Of a stretch of 64,000 nt of DNA, positions 7,752-16,113 are shown in pieces (within the stretch, counting starts at the first letter, position 1; each line of letters starts with the position of its first letter). The translations under genes and the position numbers were made by a program. The DNA comes from an uncultured Senegalimassilia sp. (GTDB lineage Bacteria > Actinomycetota > Coriobacteriia > Coriobacteriales > Eggerthellaceae), in the NCBI RefSeq assembly GCF_934636665.1, contig NZ_CAKUAT010000013.1, positions 1 to 64,000 on the forward strand. The letters run 5' to 3'. Under the pieces are notes generated by a model, which saw only the letters and a list, made by a program, of their open reading frames with translations, made no database searches and was not told where the DNA came from.

Positions 7752-8666
7752 TTACAGGATGCCCTGCGAGCGCAGGCTTGCACGCTCGGCTTCGCTGAGA
7801 GCCGCCCCGCGGGCGATGACAAACACCTTGTCCGCGATGCAGTCGACGCTGGCATCGAGTGCGCTAGAAACGCCGAACGAGAAGTCGAGCACGCGCTTTG
7901 CGAGCGCATCGGGGGTTTCCTTGAGCGCGAGCACCACGGCGTCGCCGGCCTTAAGGGCTTTTGCGACCTTCTCGCACTCACCGTAGCTGGTGGGCTTGAC
8001 GATGGTGACCGATCGCGTGGGGCTGTGCGTGCCCGTTGCGGTGCCCTCGTAGGCCTTGTACGGGTCGAACGAGGAAGCGGCGGACGCGGCCTTGGCTGCT
8101 GCCGTGAACGCACCCTCGATGGGCTTCGCGGCCGTTTGGGCGGCCGGCGCGGCACTGGATTCGGCAGCCTCGGCGGCAGTGGTGCTGAACAGGGCGTTCA
8201 GGCTTTCCGAACGCTCCTGGCTAGCGGCTGCCGCGGCCCTGGCGTTGGGCGTGTTGGCCGGAGCGGTGAACGCCGGATCGACCATGGTGCGGTTGCCGAA
8301 GGATGCGGAGCTGACCTTGCGCGGGGGCAGCGGGTCGCGGTTCAGGCTGTCGGGCACGGTGGTATGCGCGCGCACGTCGTCGATGGAGACGAGCTTGGCA
8401 GGACGATATCCGCCCGAACCGACCGAGGTACGGGCATGATTGCCGCGCGCAGGACGCGTGGTGACCGAATCGTACGGATCGTAGTTCGAGCTAGGGGCAG
8501 CATCGTCCTCTTCGTAATCGTCGTCGTAATCGTCGTAGTCGCCGGAATCGTAATCGTCGTAGTCCTTGCGGCCGCGATCGTAGTAATCGCCGCCATCGGA
8601 GAACCCGAGCTTGGACTTGATGCTGTCGAGCATGCCTTCGGGCTTGTTGAACTTGGGCATTGCCAT
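7752..8666 (-). CDS. sepF: Cell division protein SepF with long disordered linker
   Basis: SepF anchors FtsZ to the membrane in bacteria without FtsA. The N terminus (MAMPKFNKPEGMLDSIKSKLGF) resembles an amphipathic membrane-binding helix. Residues about 25-60 are extremely Asp/Tyr-rich, followed by a long Ala/Ser/Thr linker. The SepF core occupies about 215-304 (VTIVKPTSYGECEKVAKALKAGDAVVLAL...FSFGVSSALDASVDCIADKVFVIA). At 304 residues it is about twice the usual SepF length, the excess being linker. The start follows AGGAGAGCGGT. The absence of ftsA in this cluster fits SepF being the main FtsZ anchor. Confidence 0.93.
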   Translation of the reverse strand: MAMPKFNKPEGMLDSIKSKLGFSDGGDYYDRGRKDYDDYDSGDYDDYDDDYEEDDAAPSSNYDPYDSVTTRPARGNHARTSVGSGGYRPAKLVSIDDVRAHTTVPDSLNRDPLPPRKVSSASFGNRTMVDPAFTAPANTPNARAAAAASQERSESLNALFSTTAAEAAESSAAPAAQTAAKPIEGAFTAAAKAASAASSFDPYKAYEGTATGTHSPTRSVTIVKPTSYGECEKVAKALKAGDAVVLALKETPDALAKRVLDFSFGVSSALDASVDCIADKVFVIARGAALSEAERASLRSQGIL

Positions 8667-8741
8667 ACCGCTCTCCTGCTTCGTTTCTTTAGGACGGCGG
8701 TCGACGCCGCCGCTGCATGTTCGGTATTGCGGACGCGAGCC

Positions 8742-9443
8742 TTATGCCTGAACGGACTCGAAGGAGTCGCTGAACAGAGCTCGGCCTATCCGCACCATGG
8801 TAGCACCCGCGCAAACGGCCTCGCGCCAGTCCTCGCTCATGCCCATGGAAAGTTCATTGAAGCGTGCGGCCTGCTCAGAGGGAAGCTGGCTGCGCAGCGT
8901 GTCGCGCAAAGCCGCTAGATCATCAAAACACTTGCGCGCCACATCCAGGTTACCCTGCGGGGCCATGGTCATAAGGCCACGTACAGCGATATGAGGGAAC
9001 GTTTCGGCAAGCTTGAGCGCATGAAGCGCCTGGTCAGGGGCGAAACCGCTTTTGCTTTCCTCCCCCGACACGTTGACCTCGAGCAGGATGTCCTGCACCT
9101 TGTCAAGACGCTCGGCCGCCTGGTCGAATTTAGCGAAATGCTCTTCTTTGCACACGGAGTGGACGAGCGTTGCGCAGGCGACGATCTCGGGGATCTTGCG
9201 CGACTGGACGTTTCCGATGAAATGCCAGGTTTGCTCCGGCAGCTGCGCCACCTTGGCGGCAAGCACGTCGGGGCGGTTCTCGCCGAAATCATGGGCGCCC
9301 GCGGCGATGGCCGCAGAGATAGCGGGCGCATCGACCGTCTTGGAAACGGCGATGACCTTCACTTCGCGCGGGTCGCGCCCGCACGAGGCGCACACGCGGG
9401 CAAGCTCTTCGAGCGTTTCCTGATAATGCTGAGCGAATGGCAT
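8742..9443 (-). CDS. yggS: PLP homeostasis protein (YggS/PROSC family)
   Basis: YggS-type proteins bind pyridoxal phosphate on a single-domain alanine-racemase-like barrel and buffer cellular PLP. The 233-residue sequence shows the PLP lysine in VIAVSKTVDAPAI (Lys35), then FGENRPDVLAAKV, WHFIGNVQSRKI, LLEVNVSGEESKSGF and LSMGMSEDWREAVCAGATMVRIG near the C terminus. Size and order are typical. It starts 3 bp after pgeF, in the usual position between ftsZ and sepF. Confidence 0.94.
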   Translation of the reverse strand: MPFAQHYQETLEELARVCASCGRDPREVKVIAVSKTVDAPAISAAIAAGAHDFGENRPDVLAAKVAQLPEQTWHFIGNVQSRKIPEIVACATLVHSVCKEEHFAKFDQAAERLDKVQDILLEVNVSGEESKSGFAPDQALHALKLAETFPHIAVRGLMTMAPQGNLDVARKCFDDLAALRDTLRSQLPSEQAARFNELSMGMSEDWREAVCAGATMVRIGRALFSDSFESVQA

Positions 9444-9445
9444 GG

Positions 9446-10306
9446 CTATGCTTCCTTTCGAAACGCGATGGCGCCGTGACGACCGCAGGTGCCGCCGGAT
9501 GCCCTATATGAGAAGTACTGCTGCGGATTGCATTGCGTGCAAATGCCCGCATCGCAGATGCGCGCAGGATCGACGCCTACCGCTGCAAGCTGGACGCGCA
9601 GCGCCTCGAGCATGCTGACGTGGCGCGACGGGCGAACGCAGCTCTGCCCGAACAGCTCGGCGAAGCGCTGCTCCACCTCAGCTCCCACCTCGAAGCAGCA
9701 ATCGTGGATGTGCGGGCCGATGTAAACGTTGCAGCCAGCAGCAATTTCGCGCTGCTGATCAGGGGCTTTCGCACCGTCTTCGCGTGCTAGGCGCTCAATG
9801 CAGGATGCCGCGATGCCGCCGACCACCCCGCGCCAGCCCGCATGGGCCACGGCGATGCGCCCCGTGGGCGACACCGCAATGACGGGCGTGCAATCGGCGA
9901 AGCACAGCATGGCAGCCACGTTGGGCACGGTGACCACGAGCGCATCGGCAGCGGCTTGCGCTCGCTGCTGGGCGGCAACGACGCTGGCGGTTTCGCACGA
10001 GTCGATGCAGACGATTTCCGTGCCGTGCACCTGGTTGGGCACGACGACCGGAACGCCTTCGCCATCGAGCGCCTGCATGGCTAGGCGGCGGTTTTCCATG
10101 ACGTGATCAAGGTTGTCCTGCACATGGGCACCAAGGTTCAGTGAGGCGAAAGGCCCCTGGCTTGCTCCCCCATCGCGCCCGGTGAAGGCGATGCGAACGC
10201 CGCACGCTTCGAACAGCGCATCATCGGTGAGCATGGAAATGCGACGCGCGCCGCAAGGGCGCGCGTCGAGTGTCGGTGCAGGCAATGTTTCGCACACGGT
10301 ATGCAA
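9446..10306 (-). CDS. pgeF: Purine nucleoside phosphorylase/peptidoglycan editing factor (YfiH/LACC1 family), TTG start
   Basis: YfiH/PgeF family members are multicopper-oxidase-like folds reported as purine nucleoside phosphorylases/adenosine deaminases and, in E. coli, as peptidoglycan editing enzymes. The 286-residue protein has the expected conserved residues: NQVHGTEI, DALVV, CFADCTPV, VAHAGWRGVVGGI and IGPHIHDCCFEVG. A TTG start at 10306 is preferred because AAGGAG lies 8 nt upstream and overlaps the ftsZ stop codon, implying translational coupling; ATG codons further in lack comparable sites. Substrate choice cannot be told from the sequence. Confidence 0.9.
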   Translation of the reverse strand: MHTVCETLPAPTLDARPCGARRISMLTDDALFEACGVRIAFTGRDGGASQGPFASLNLGAHVQDNLDHVMENRRLAMQALDGEGVPVVVPNQVHGTEIVCIDSCETASVVAAQQRAQAAADALVVTVPNVAAMLCFADCTPVIAVSPTGRIAVAHAGWRGVVGGIAASCIERLAREDGAKAPDQQREIAAGCNVYIGPHIHDCCFEVGAEVEQRFAELFGQSCVRPSRHVSMLEALRVQLAAVGVDPARICDAGICTQCNPQQYFSYRASGGTCGRHGAIAFRKEA

Positions 10307-10318
10307 AGCTTTTACTCC

Positions 10319-11440
10319 TTAGCGCTGGCGCTTCAGAAAATCGGGGATGTAATCCTCGTCAGCGAAGCGGCCGGGCGTGCTGGTGAGCGTGGAATACGTG
10401 GACGGCTGAGGCGCCGGAGCCGGCTCGGGAGCGGCGGTGGAGGCGAACAGGTCCTTACGGTTGAAATCCATGGCGGACTGCTGCGGCGCATTGACCTTGA
10501 AGCCGGTGGCGATGACGGTGATGCGCACGCTGTCGCCCATGCTCTCGTCGATGATCTGGCCGTAGATGATGTTGGCGTTCTCATCGGCGCAGGCCTCGAC
10601 GGTGCGGGCAGCCTCGTCGACCTCGGTAAGGGTGAGGTCGGGACCGCCGGAGATGGAGAACAGCACGCGGGAAGCGCCGGCGATGGAGGCCTCGAGCAGC
10701 GCGGAGTTGGTAGCCTGCTGCGCGGCGTCGAGGGCGCGGTTCTCGCCGGAGGACAGGCCGATGCCCATCATAGCGGTGCCGGCGTCCTTCATGACGGTGC
10801 GGATGTCGGCGAAGTCAAGGTTGATCAGACCCGGGATGGTGATCAGGTCGGTGACGCCCTGGATGCCCTGGCGAAGCGTATCGTCGGCGATGCGGAACGC
10901 GTCGAGCATGCTGGTCTTCTTATCGACGATCTCGAGCAGACGGTCGTTGGGGATGACGATGAGCGTGTCCACCTTCTGGGACAGCAGATCGATGCCCTGC
11001 TCCGCCTGGTTGCGGCGGGTGCGGCCCTCGAAGGAGAACGGCTTGGTGACGATGCCCACCGTCAGCGCGCCGATTTCCTCGCGGGCGATCTCGGCGATGA
11101 TGGGTGCGGCGCCCGTGCCGGTGCCGCCGCCTTCGCCGGCGGTGACGAAGACCATGTCGGCCTCGGCCAGCGCCTCGCGGATCTCCGCGCGGGACTCCTC
11201 GGCGGCCTGGCAGCCGACCTCGGGGTTCGCGCCGGCGCCCAGGCCGCGCGTGAGCTCCTCGCCGATGTGGATGGTCTTATCGGCATCCGACATCAGAAGG
11301 GCCTGACGGTCGGTGTTGACGGCGATGAACTCCACGCCCTTGACGCCCGCCTCGACCATGCGGTTAACGGCATTGGTGCCGCCGCCGCCGACGCCGACGA
11401 CCTTGATGACCGCCAGATGCTCGCCCGTATTGTTTGGCAT
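10319..11440 (-). CDS. ftsZ: Cell division GTPase FtsZ
   Basis: FtsZ polymerises into the Z ring at midcell. The 373-residue tubulin homologue has the nucleotide-binding VVGVGGGGTNAVNRM near residues 14-28, the tubulin signature GEGGGTGTGAAP, the synergy-loop NLDFADI, and a variable linker followed by the conserved C-terminal tail DYIPDFLKR that binds SepF or other anchors. The start is chosen at the ATG after GAGGAATACA. It has its own likely promoter in the 175-bp gap behind ftsQ. Confidence 0.97.
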   Translation of the reverse strand: MPNNTGEHLAVIKVVGVGGGGTNAVNRMVEAGVKGVEFIAVNTDRQALLMSDADKTIHIGEELTRGLGAGANPEVGCQAAEESRAEIREALAEADMVFVTAGEGGGTGTGAAPIIAEIAREEIGALTVGIVTKPFSFEGRTRRNQAEQGIDLLSQKVDTLIVIPNDRLLEIVDKKTSMLDAFRIADDTLRQGIQGVTDLITIPGLINLDFADIRTVMKDAGTAMMGIGLSSGENRALDAAQQATNSALLEASIAGASRVLFSISGGPDLTLTEVDEAARTVEACADENANIIYGQIIDESMGDSVRITVIATGFKVNAPQQSAMDFNRKDLFASTAAPEPAPAPQPSTYSTLTSTPGRFADEDYIPDFLKRQR

Positions 11441-11512
11441 TGTATTCCTCCACACTATTACGCTTGCTTTGAGCTGCGTTTCACACACTCGTGGTTGTAT
11501 TCACGTGGGATT

Positions 11513-11540
11513 ATTTTACACAAAGAGGGTGGGTTTGCAA
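11513..11540 (-). promoter_or_regulatory. Likely ftsZ promoter
   Basis: Minus strand: -35 TTGCAA (11535-11540), 16-bp spacer, -10 TAAAAT (11513-11518), about 70 bp before the ftsZ start. This would allow ftsZ expression apart from the upstream mur genes. Confidence 0.5.
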
Positions 11541-11615
11541 CGCTTCGCCCCCCAACGGCAACCACATGCACATATCAGAGCGGCCCGCACGCCTGCACGC
11601 ACGGGCCGCTTGAGG

Positions 11616-12575
11616 TTACAAAGAACGCCACGTGGGCCTGTCGGGCGTGCGCACGTTGATGTACGTGACGCCCTCGGGATGCTCCTTCATGATCTGCAGG
11701 CACACGCGCTCCTTCTCGCGGATGTTGTCCGCCGTGCCGAAGACGATGTCGGGACCGTCTTTGATGGTGAGCGTGGTGGATGCGGTTTCCGTGGCCTTCA
11801 CCGAGGTGACGCGGTCGGCGAGCTCGGTGGTCATGCCGGCCACGATAGCAAGCGCGTTGTTGACGTTGGCGTCGGTGCAGTACGAGCCGACGGCGGGCTT
11901 GGTGCCGTAGGGCACGTCGGTGATGTGCAGCACCGATTCGGCGTCCTCGTATACCTTCGAGTTGGTGCGACGCCCCGCCTCGGAATCGCGATCGGGGATG
12001 GGCATGAGCCACATGCCGTCCGACGCGATAGCCCACTGCGTGGAGTTCTGCGCGTTCTCGTTGGGGACCTCCACCACCGCCGTGATGGTGCGTTCGGTGA
12101 TGTCGATCTGCAGGGTGTTGGGGAACACCCGCTTGATTTTCGCATCGGCGACCCATGCGTCCTTTTTCAGGTTCTCCTTGATGCCCGCGGCGTCCACACG
12201 CAGAAGCGTGGTGCCGGCGGGCACGCCGGCGAGCTGCTGCATGTCGGAGGCGGTAAGGTGATCGGCTCCCGAAACCGAAACGCTTTCGATGGTGAACATG
12301 CTGGAGTTGTACACGATGACGGCGGCGATGGCCATCGCCGCCACCGCGGCGGCGATGGCGCCGAGGCGCACCAGGTAACGCTGGTAGGTTCGCCGCGCCC
12401 GTGAGCCGTGGTCGCTGTGGGGAAGGTCGCCTACGCGCACCGATGTGAGCCGCGAGCCGGGCGCCGGGTTGTATGGACGCTGCGGGCCCCGCGGAGGGCG
12501 CGACCCGCCGCGGGGCGCCTGAGCGTGCCTATGCGAACCCGAGGAAGCGGACTTCCGGTTGTAATTCGATGCCAT
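11616..12575 (-). CDS. ftsQ: Cell division protein FtsQ/DivIB
   Basis: FtsQ is a bitopic membrane protein linking FtsB/FtsL to the divisome. After a basic, disordered cytoplasmic segment (about 70 residues) there is one transmembrane helix (LGAIAAAVAAMAIAAVIVY), then a POTRA domain beginning MFTIESVSVSGADHLTASDMQQLAG and an FtsQ beta domain with VFPNTLQIDITERTITAVVEV. The ATG at 12575 overlaps the 3' end of murB by 47 bp; an in-frame extension upstream reads into murB and is not supported by a ribosome binding site. The product is 319 residues. Confidence 0.9.
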   Translation of the reverse strand: MASNYNRKSASSGSHRHAQAPRGGSRPPRGPQRPYNPAPGSRLTSVRVGDLPHSDHGSRARRTYQRYLVRLGAIAAAVAAMAIAAVIVYNSSMFTIESVSVSGADHLTASDMQQLAGVPAGTTLLRVDAAGIKENLKKDAWVADAKIKRVFPNTLQIDITERTITAVVEVPNENAQNSTQWAIASDGMWLMPIPDRDSEAGRRTNSKVYEDAESVLHITDVPYGTKPAVGSYCTDANVNNALAIVAGMTTELADRVTSVKATETASTTLTIKDGPDIVFGTADNIREKERVCLQIMKEHPEGVTYINVRTPDRPTWRSL

Positions 12576-13458
12576 ACGCCTCGTATACCTTCGACCTTGC
12601 CATGTTAATGAGTTCCAACACGTCCTGAGCGGTTGCATTATCCCTGTTCACGATGAAGTTCGCGTGAACCTCGGATATCTGCGCGCCGCCTACTCGCTCC
12701 CCTTTGAGCCCCACCTGCTCGATGAGCTGGCCCGCAGACGACCCTTCGGGGTTCTTGAACACGCTTCCGCAGCTCGGAAGCGTGAGCGGTTGCGTCTTCT
12801 TGCGACGGGCGTGGGCGGCCTCCATCTTGCCCCGCAGCAGATAGGGGTCGGCGAGCTTGACCGCAAGCTCGCACTCGACGATGACCTCGTCGGACGCGAA
12901 CGAGCTTGAGCGGTAACCCCATTGGATATCCGCCGCCTCGCGGCGAACGAGCCCCGAGCGCGGCGACAACGTGGTGACCGAGACCACCCTGTCCGCTATC
13001 CCCTGCTCGCGGGTGCCGGCGTTCATGCGCACGGCGCCGCCGACGGTGCCCGGCGTTCCCACTGCGAACTCAAGCCCCGAAAGGCTGCGACGGAACGCCT
13101 CCTGCACGACGCTTGACAGCGGCACCCCCGCTCCCACGATGAAGCTGCAGGTTTCCTCGTCGAAGCGGCACGCGCGAAAATCGCGCCCGAGGGCGATGAC
13201 GACGCCCGGGAAGCCCTCGTCGGAGACGAGCAGGTTCGAGCCGCGGCCGACCGCCACCCACGGGATGGCGCACTCTTGGCAGGCGGCCACCAAGCGCTTG
13301 AGCGCGCCGATGGAGCCGACCTGCACGTAGAAGCGCGCAGGCCCGCCGATGCGGTACATGGTATGGCGGCGCATGGGCTCGTCGGGATAGACGTCGGCAT
13401 CGAAGGCGCTGTCGACGAGCAGCGCCTCAAGCGGCGAGCATGCGTGACGCGCGCACAT
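12529..13458 (-). CDS. murB: UDP-N-acetylenolpyruvoylglucosamine reductase
   Basis: MurB uses FAD and NADPH to reduce UDP-GlcNAc-enolpyruvate to UDP-MurNAc. The 309-residue protein has the FAD-binding core (MYRIGGPARFYV, VGRGSNLLVSDEGF), the GLEFAVGTPGTVGGAVRMNAG block and YRSSSF, and ends with the type I C-terminal pieces LPSCGSVFKNPEG..AGQLIEQVGLKG and VHANFIVN. It starts 6 bp after murC and overlaps ftsQ, as in other actinobacterial dcw clusters. Confidence 0.96.
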   Translation of the reverse strand: MCARHACSPLEALLVDSAFDADVYPDEPMRRHTMYRIGGPARFYVQVGSIGALKRLVAACQECAIPWVAVGRGSNLLVSDEGFPGVVIALGRDFRACRFDEETCSFIVGAGVPLSSVVQEAFRRSLSGLEFAVGTPGTVGGAVRMNAGTREQGIADRVVSVTTLSPRSGLVRREAADIQWGYRSSSFASDEVIVECELAVKLADPYLLRGKMEAAHARRKKTQPLTLPSCGSVFKNPEGSSAGQLIEQVGLKGERVGGAQISEVHANFIVNRDNATAQDVLELINMARSKVYEAYGIELQPEVRFLGFA

Positions 13459-13464
13459 GGCAGC

Positions 13465-14868
13465 CTAGCCTCGCGCCTTGAGGAGCGCGTCGATGATCTG
13501 CGGGCCCATGGCCGTCACGTCGCCGGCGCCCATGGTGATGACCAGGTCGCCCGGCTGGAGCTTATTCATGAGATGCGGGACGACGTCGACGCGATGGGCC
13601 ACGAAATCCGCCTGCGGATGGCCTTCGTGCTCGAGCACGACGTTGAGGAACGTCTTGCCGGAGACGCCGGGCACGGGGGCCTCTCCCGCCGGGTAAACGT
13701 CCATGAATGTGACGCTGTCGGCCTTATCGAAGGCAGCGCCGAACTCGTCGTGCAACACCTGCGTGAACAGGGGCGCACGGGAGTAGCGATGCGGCTGGAA
13801 GAGCACATGGACGTGCTTATAGCCAAGCCCCGCAGCGGCGGAGATGGTGGCGGCGATTTCAGTGGGGTGATGCGCGTAGTCGTCGACGACGGTGACGCCG
13901 CCCACTTCACCGACCAGGTCGAAGCGACGGCGGACGCCGGCGAAGCCCGAAAGCGCCTGGGCGACCTTGGCCGCGTCGAAGCCGAGCGCCCACAGCAGCG
14001 TGATGACGCCCGTGGCGTTCAGGACGTTATGACGGCCGGGATTCTGCTTGATGGTGCCCTCGACCTGCGTGCCATCGGGCATGACCGCCGTGTAGCGGCT
14101 GCCGATGCCGTGGGGCTCGTAGGCGGTGATGCGCACGTCGCAGCCCTCGTTGAAGCCGTAGGTGTACATGCGTCGGCCCTCGGAGCGGGCGATGTCGACC
14201 ACGTGGGGATCTTCGCCGCACGCCACGATGACGCCGTCTGCGGGGACCAGACCCATGAAGTCGTGGAACTTGTCGTAGATCTCGTCAAGGTCCTTATAGT
14301 GGTCGAGGTGATCGGCCTCGATGTTGGTGACGAGCACCGCCTTGGGAGACAGGTACGTGAAGGACTTGTCGGATTCGTCGGCCTCGACCACGTAATGGGC
14401 GCCGGTGCCGGAGTGGGCGTTGGTGCCGTAGGCGCGCACGATGCCGCCGATGAGGAAGGTGGGGTCGGCGCCCAGCGCGTCGAGCGCGCTGGCGAGCATG
14501 GACGACGTGGTGGTCTTGCCGTGCGTGCCCGCCACGGCGAGCGTATCGAGGCCCACGCCGAGATGCGCGAGCATCTGGGCGCGATGCCAGATCTCAAGAC
14601 CGCGACGTCGTGCCTCGATGAGCTCGGGGTTGTTCTCGAGGATGGCCGTGGAGATGACGACGACCGGATTGCCCTCGGGGATGTTCTCCGCCTTCTGGCC
14701 GATGAACACGGTGATGCCGGCCTCGCGCAGCTGCTTGGTGTAACGGCTTTCCTTGATATCGGAGCCCGACACCTGCATGCCCTGGTCGTGGGCCACGCGG
14801 GCGATGCCGCTCATGCCCACGCCGCCGACGCCGATGAAGTGCACCTGCTTGATGCGCTCTTCGCTCAT
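13465..14868 (-). CDS. murC: UDP-N-acetylmuramate--L-alanine ligase
   Basis: MurC adds L-Ala to UDP-MurNAc, the first amino acid of the stem peptide. The 467-residue Mur ligase has an N-terminal Rossmann motif HFIGVGGVGMSGIA, the ATP P-loop GTHGKTTTSSML, the central EADESD and NIEADHLDHY motifs, and a C-terminal DDYAHHPTEI, the family hallmark. A good GGAGG site lies before ATG 14868. Strong hairpins precede it, between murG and murC. Confidence 0.97.
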   Translation of the reverse strand: MSEERIKQVHFIGVGGVGMSGIARVAHDQGMQVSGSDIKESRYTKQLREAGITVFIGQKAENIPEGNPVVVISTAILENNPELIEARRRGLEIWHRAQMLAHLGVGLDTLAVAGTHGKTTTSSMLASALDALGADPTFLIGGIVRAYGTNAHSGTGAHYVVEADESDKSFTYLSPKAVLVTNIEADHLDHYKDLDEIYDKFHDFMGLVPADGVIVACGEDPHVVDIARSEGRRMYTYGFNEGCDVRITAYEPHGIGSRYTAVMPDGTQVEGTIKQNPGRHNVLNATGVITLLWALGFDAAKVAQALSGFAGVRRRFDLVGEVGGVTVVDDYAHHPTEIAATISAAAGLGYKHVHVLFQPHRYSRAPLFTQVLHDEFGAAFDKADSVTFMDVYPAGEAPVPGVSGKTFLNVVLEHEGHPQADFVAHRVDVVPHLMNKLQPGDLVITMGAGDVTAMGPQIIDALLKARG

Positions 14869-14931
14869 GTTGCCTGCCTCCTGAAGCCTATGCGCCGAAG
14901 CCTTAGATGCTTGCGGCGCGATGATGTGGAA

Positions 14932-14973
14932 CCCGGGCGCACCCGGGAAACGGGCGGCGCGAAGGCCGCCCGT
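14932..14973 (-). other. Tandem hairpins between murG and murC
   Basis: Two GC-rich perfect stems lie side by side: ACGGGCGGC/GCCGCCCGT (14950-14973) and CCCGGG/CCCGGG (14932-14947). On the minus strand the first is followed by only TTT. They may act as an attenuator or RNA-stability element inside the cluster. Confidence 0.45.
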
Positions 14974-14999
14974 GATTGCTCAAACTCTATTATCTTACC

Positions 15000-16109
15000 C
15001 TATTGCGCCGTCTTGGATTCGCACGCCTTAAGGACTACATCAGCGAGCAGCCCCGCCGCATCGCGGGTCTTCGCGGCGGCCGCAGCATCCGACATGCGCT
15101 GACGGGCCGCTTCGTCCTCGACGAGGGTTTTAAGGTGCTCGGTGAACTGCGCGCCCTCGACGTCGGCGTCGGCCACGAGGAAGGCCGCGCCCGCCTCCAC
15201 GCATGCGCGGGCGTTCATGGTCTGATGATCTTCGGTGGCATACGGGAACGGCACGAGCAGCGCCGGGATATGGCGTGCCGAGATCTCGGCGAGCGACGTG
15301 GCGCCCGCACGGCTGACGATGGCGTCGGCGGCGGCCATGGCAAGGCCCATCTGGTCGGTGTAGCCCATGAGGCGCCAGCGCTTGGCCTGCTCGTCTGTCA
15401 GGGAAAGCTGCTCGGCGACGCTATCGAGCTCCTTGGGGCCCGTGACGTGCACGACATGCAGATCGGGATAGCCAAGCAGCATATCCTTGCGTTGCACGAT
15501 GGCCGCGTTGAGATGGCGAGCGCCCAAGCTGCCCCCGGTGACGAGGAGCATGCGCGCATCCTCGGGGATGCCGAAAGCCGCACGGCCCTCGGCGCGCGTT
15601 GCGGCGAACACGCTTGCGCGCACGGGGTTGCCGGTGAGCACGACGCGGCTTTTGTCGGAAAGCGCTTGGGCGGCATGTTCGTAGGTCAGGCACACGGCGC
15701 GGGCCCTACGAGCCAGGTACTTGTTCGCCATGCCCATGACCGAGTTCTGCTCGTGGACCACCACGGGGATGCCGCATTGCTCGGCGGCGCGGGCCACGGG
15801 GATGCACACGTAGCCGCCGAAGCCCACCACGCAGTCGGGATGGACCTCCGCGAACCACTTGCGCGCCAGCTTCGTGGAACGCTGGATCTTCATGATGGCC
15901 TTGGGAAGCGTGAGCGGGTGGTTGCGGTTGAAGCCGGCGGCTTCGAAGGCCTGGTACGGAATGCCCGCCGCGGGGACGAGGCGCGACTCGATGCCGCCGG
16001 GCGTGCCGGCGAACAGCACCTCATGCCCGCGTTCGCGCAGCACGTCGGCGAGCGCGAGGGCCGGATTGATGTGGCCGGCGGTACCGCCGCCGGAAAGGAC
16101 TATGCGCAT
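15000..16109 (-). CDS. murG: UDP-GlcNAc:undecaprenyl-PP-MurNAc-pentapeptide GlcNAc transferase
   Basis: MurG converts lipid I to lipid II on the inner face of the membrane. The 369-residue GT-B protein begins with the first glycine loop MRIVLSGGGTAGHINPALALAD, has VGFGGYVCIPVARAA and HEQNSVMG in the N-terminal domain, and the C-terminal GGSLGARHLN and SRAGATSLAEISA motifs for the UDP-GlcNAc site. The start is taken at the ATG after GGAGGTGACATC, 4 bp after the ftsW stop; longer forms would overlap ftsW. Confidence 0.97.
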   Translation of the reverse strand: MRIVLSGGGTAGHINPALALADVLRERGHEVLFAGTPGGIESRLVPAAGIPYQAFEAAGFNRNHPLTLPKAIMKIQRSTKLARKWFAEVHPDCVVGFGGYVCIPVARAAEQCGIPVVVHEQNSVMGMANKYLARRARAVCLTYEHAAQALSDKSRVVLTGNPVRASVFAATRAEGRAAFGIPEDARMLLVTGGSLGARHLNAAIVQRKDMLLGYPDLHVVHVTGPKELDSVAEQLSLTDEQAKRWRLMGYTDQMGLAMAAADAIVSRAGATSLAEISARHIPALLVPFPYATEDHQTMNARACVEAGAAFLVADADVEGAQFTEHLKTLVEDEAARQRMSDAAAAAKTRDAAGLLADVVLKACESKTAQ

Positions 16110-16113
16110 GATG

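Noticed and set aside
11579..11610. Terminator after ftsQ
   Set aside because: There is a GC-rich hairpin but no T run in either direction, so it was not called as a terminator.
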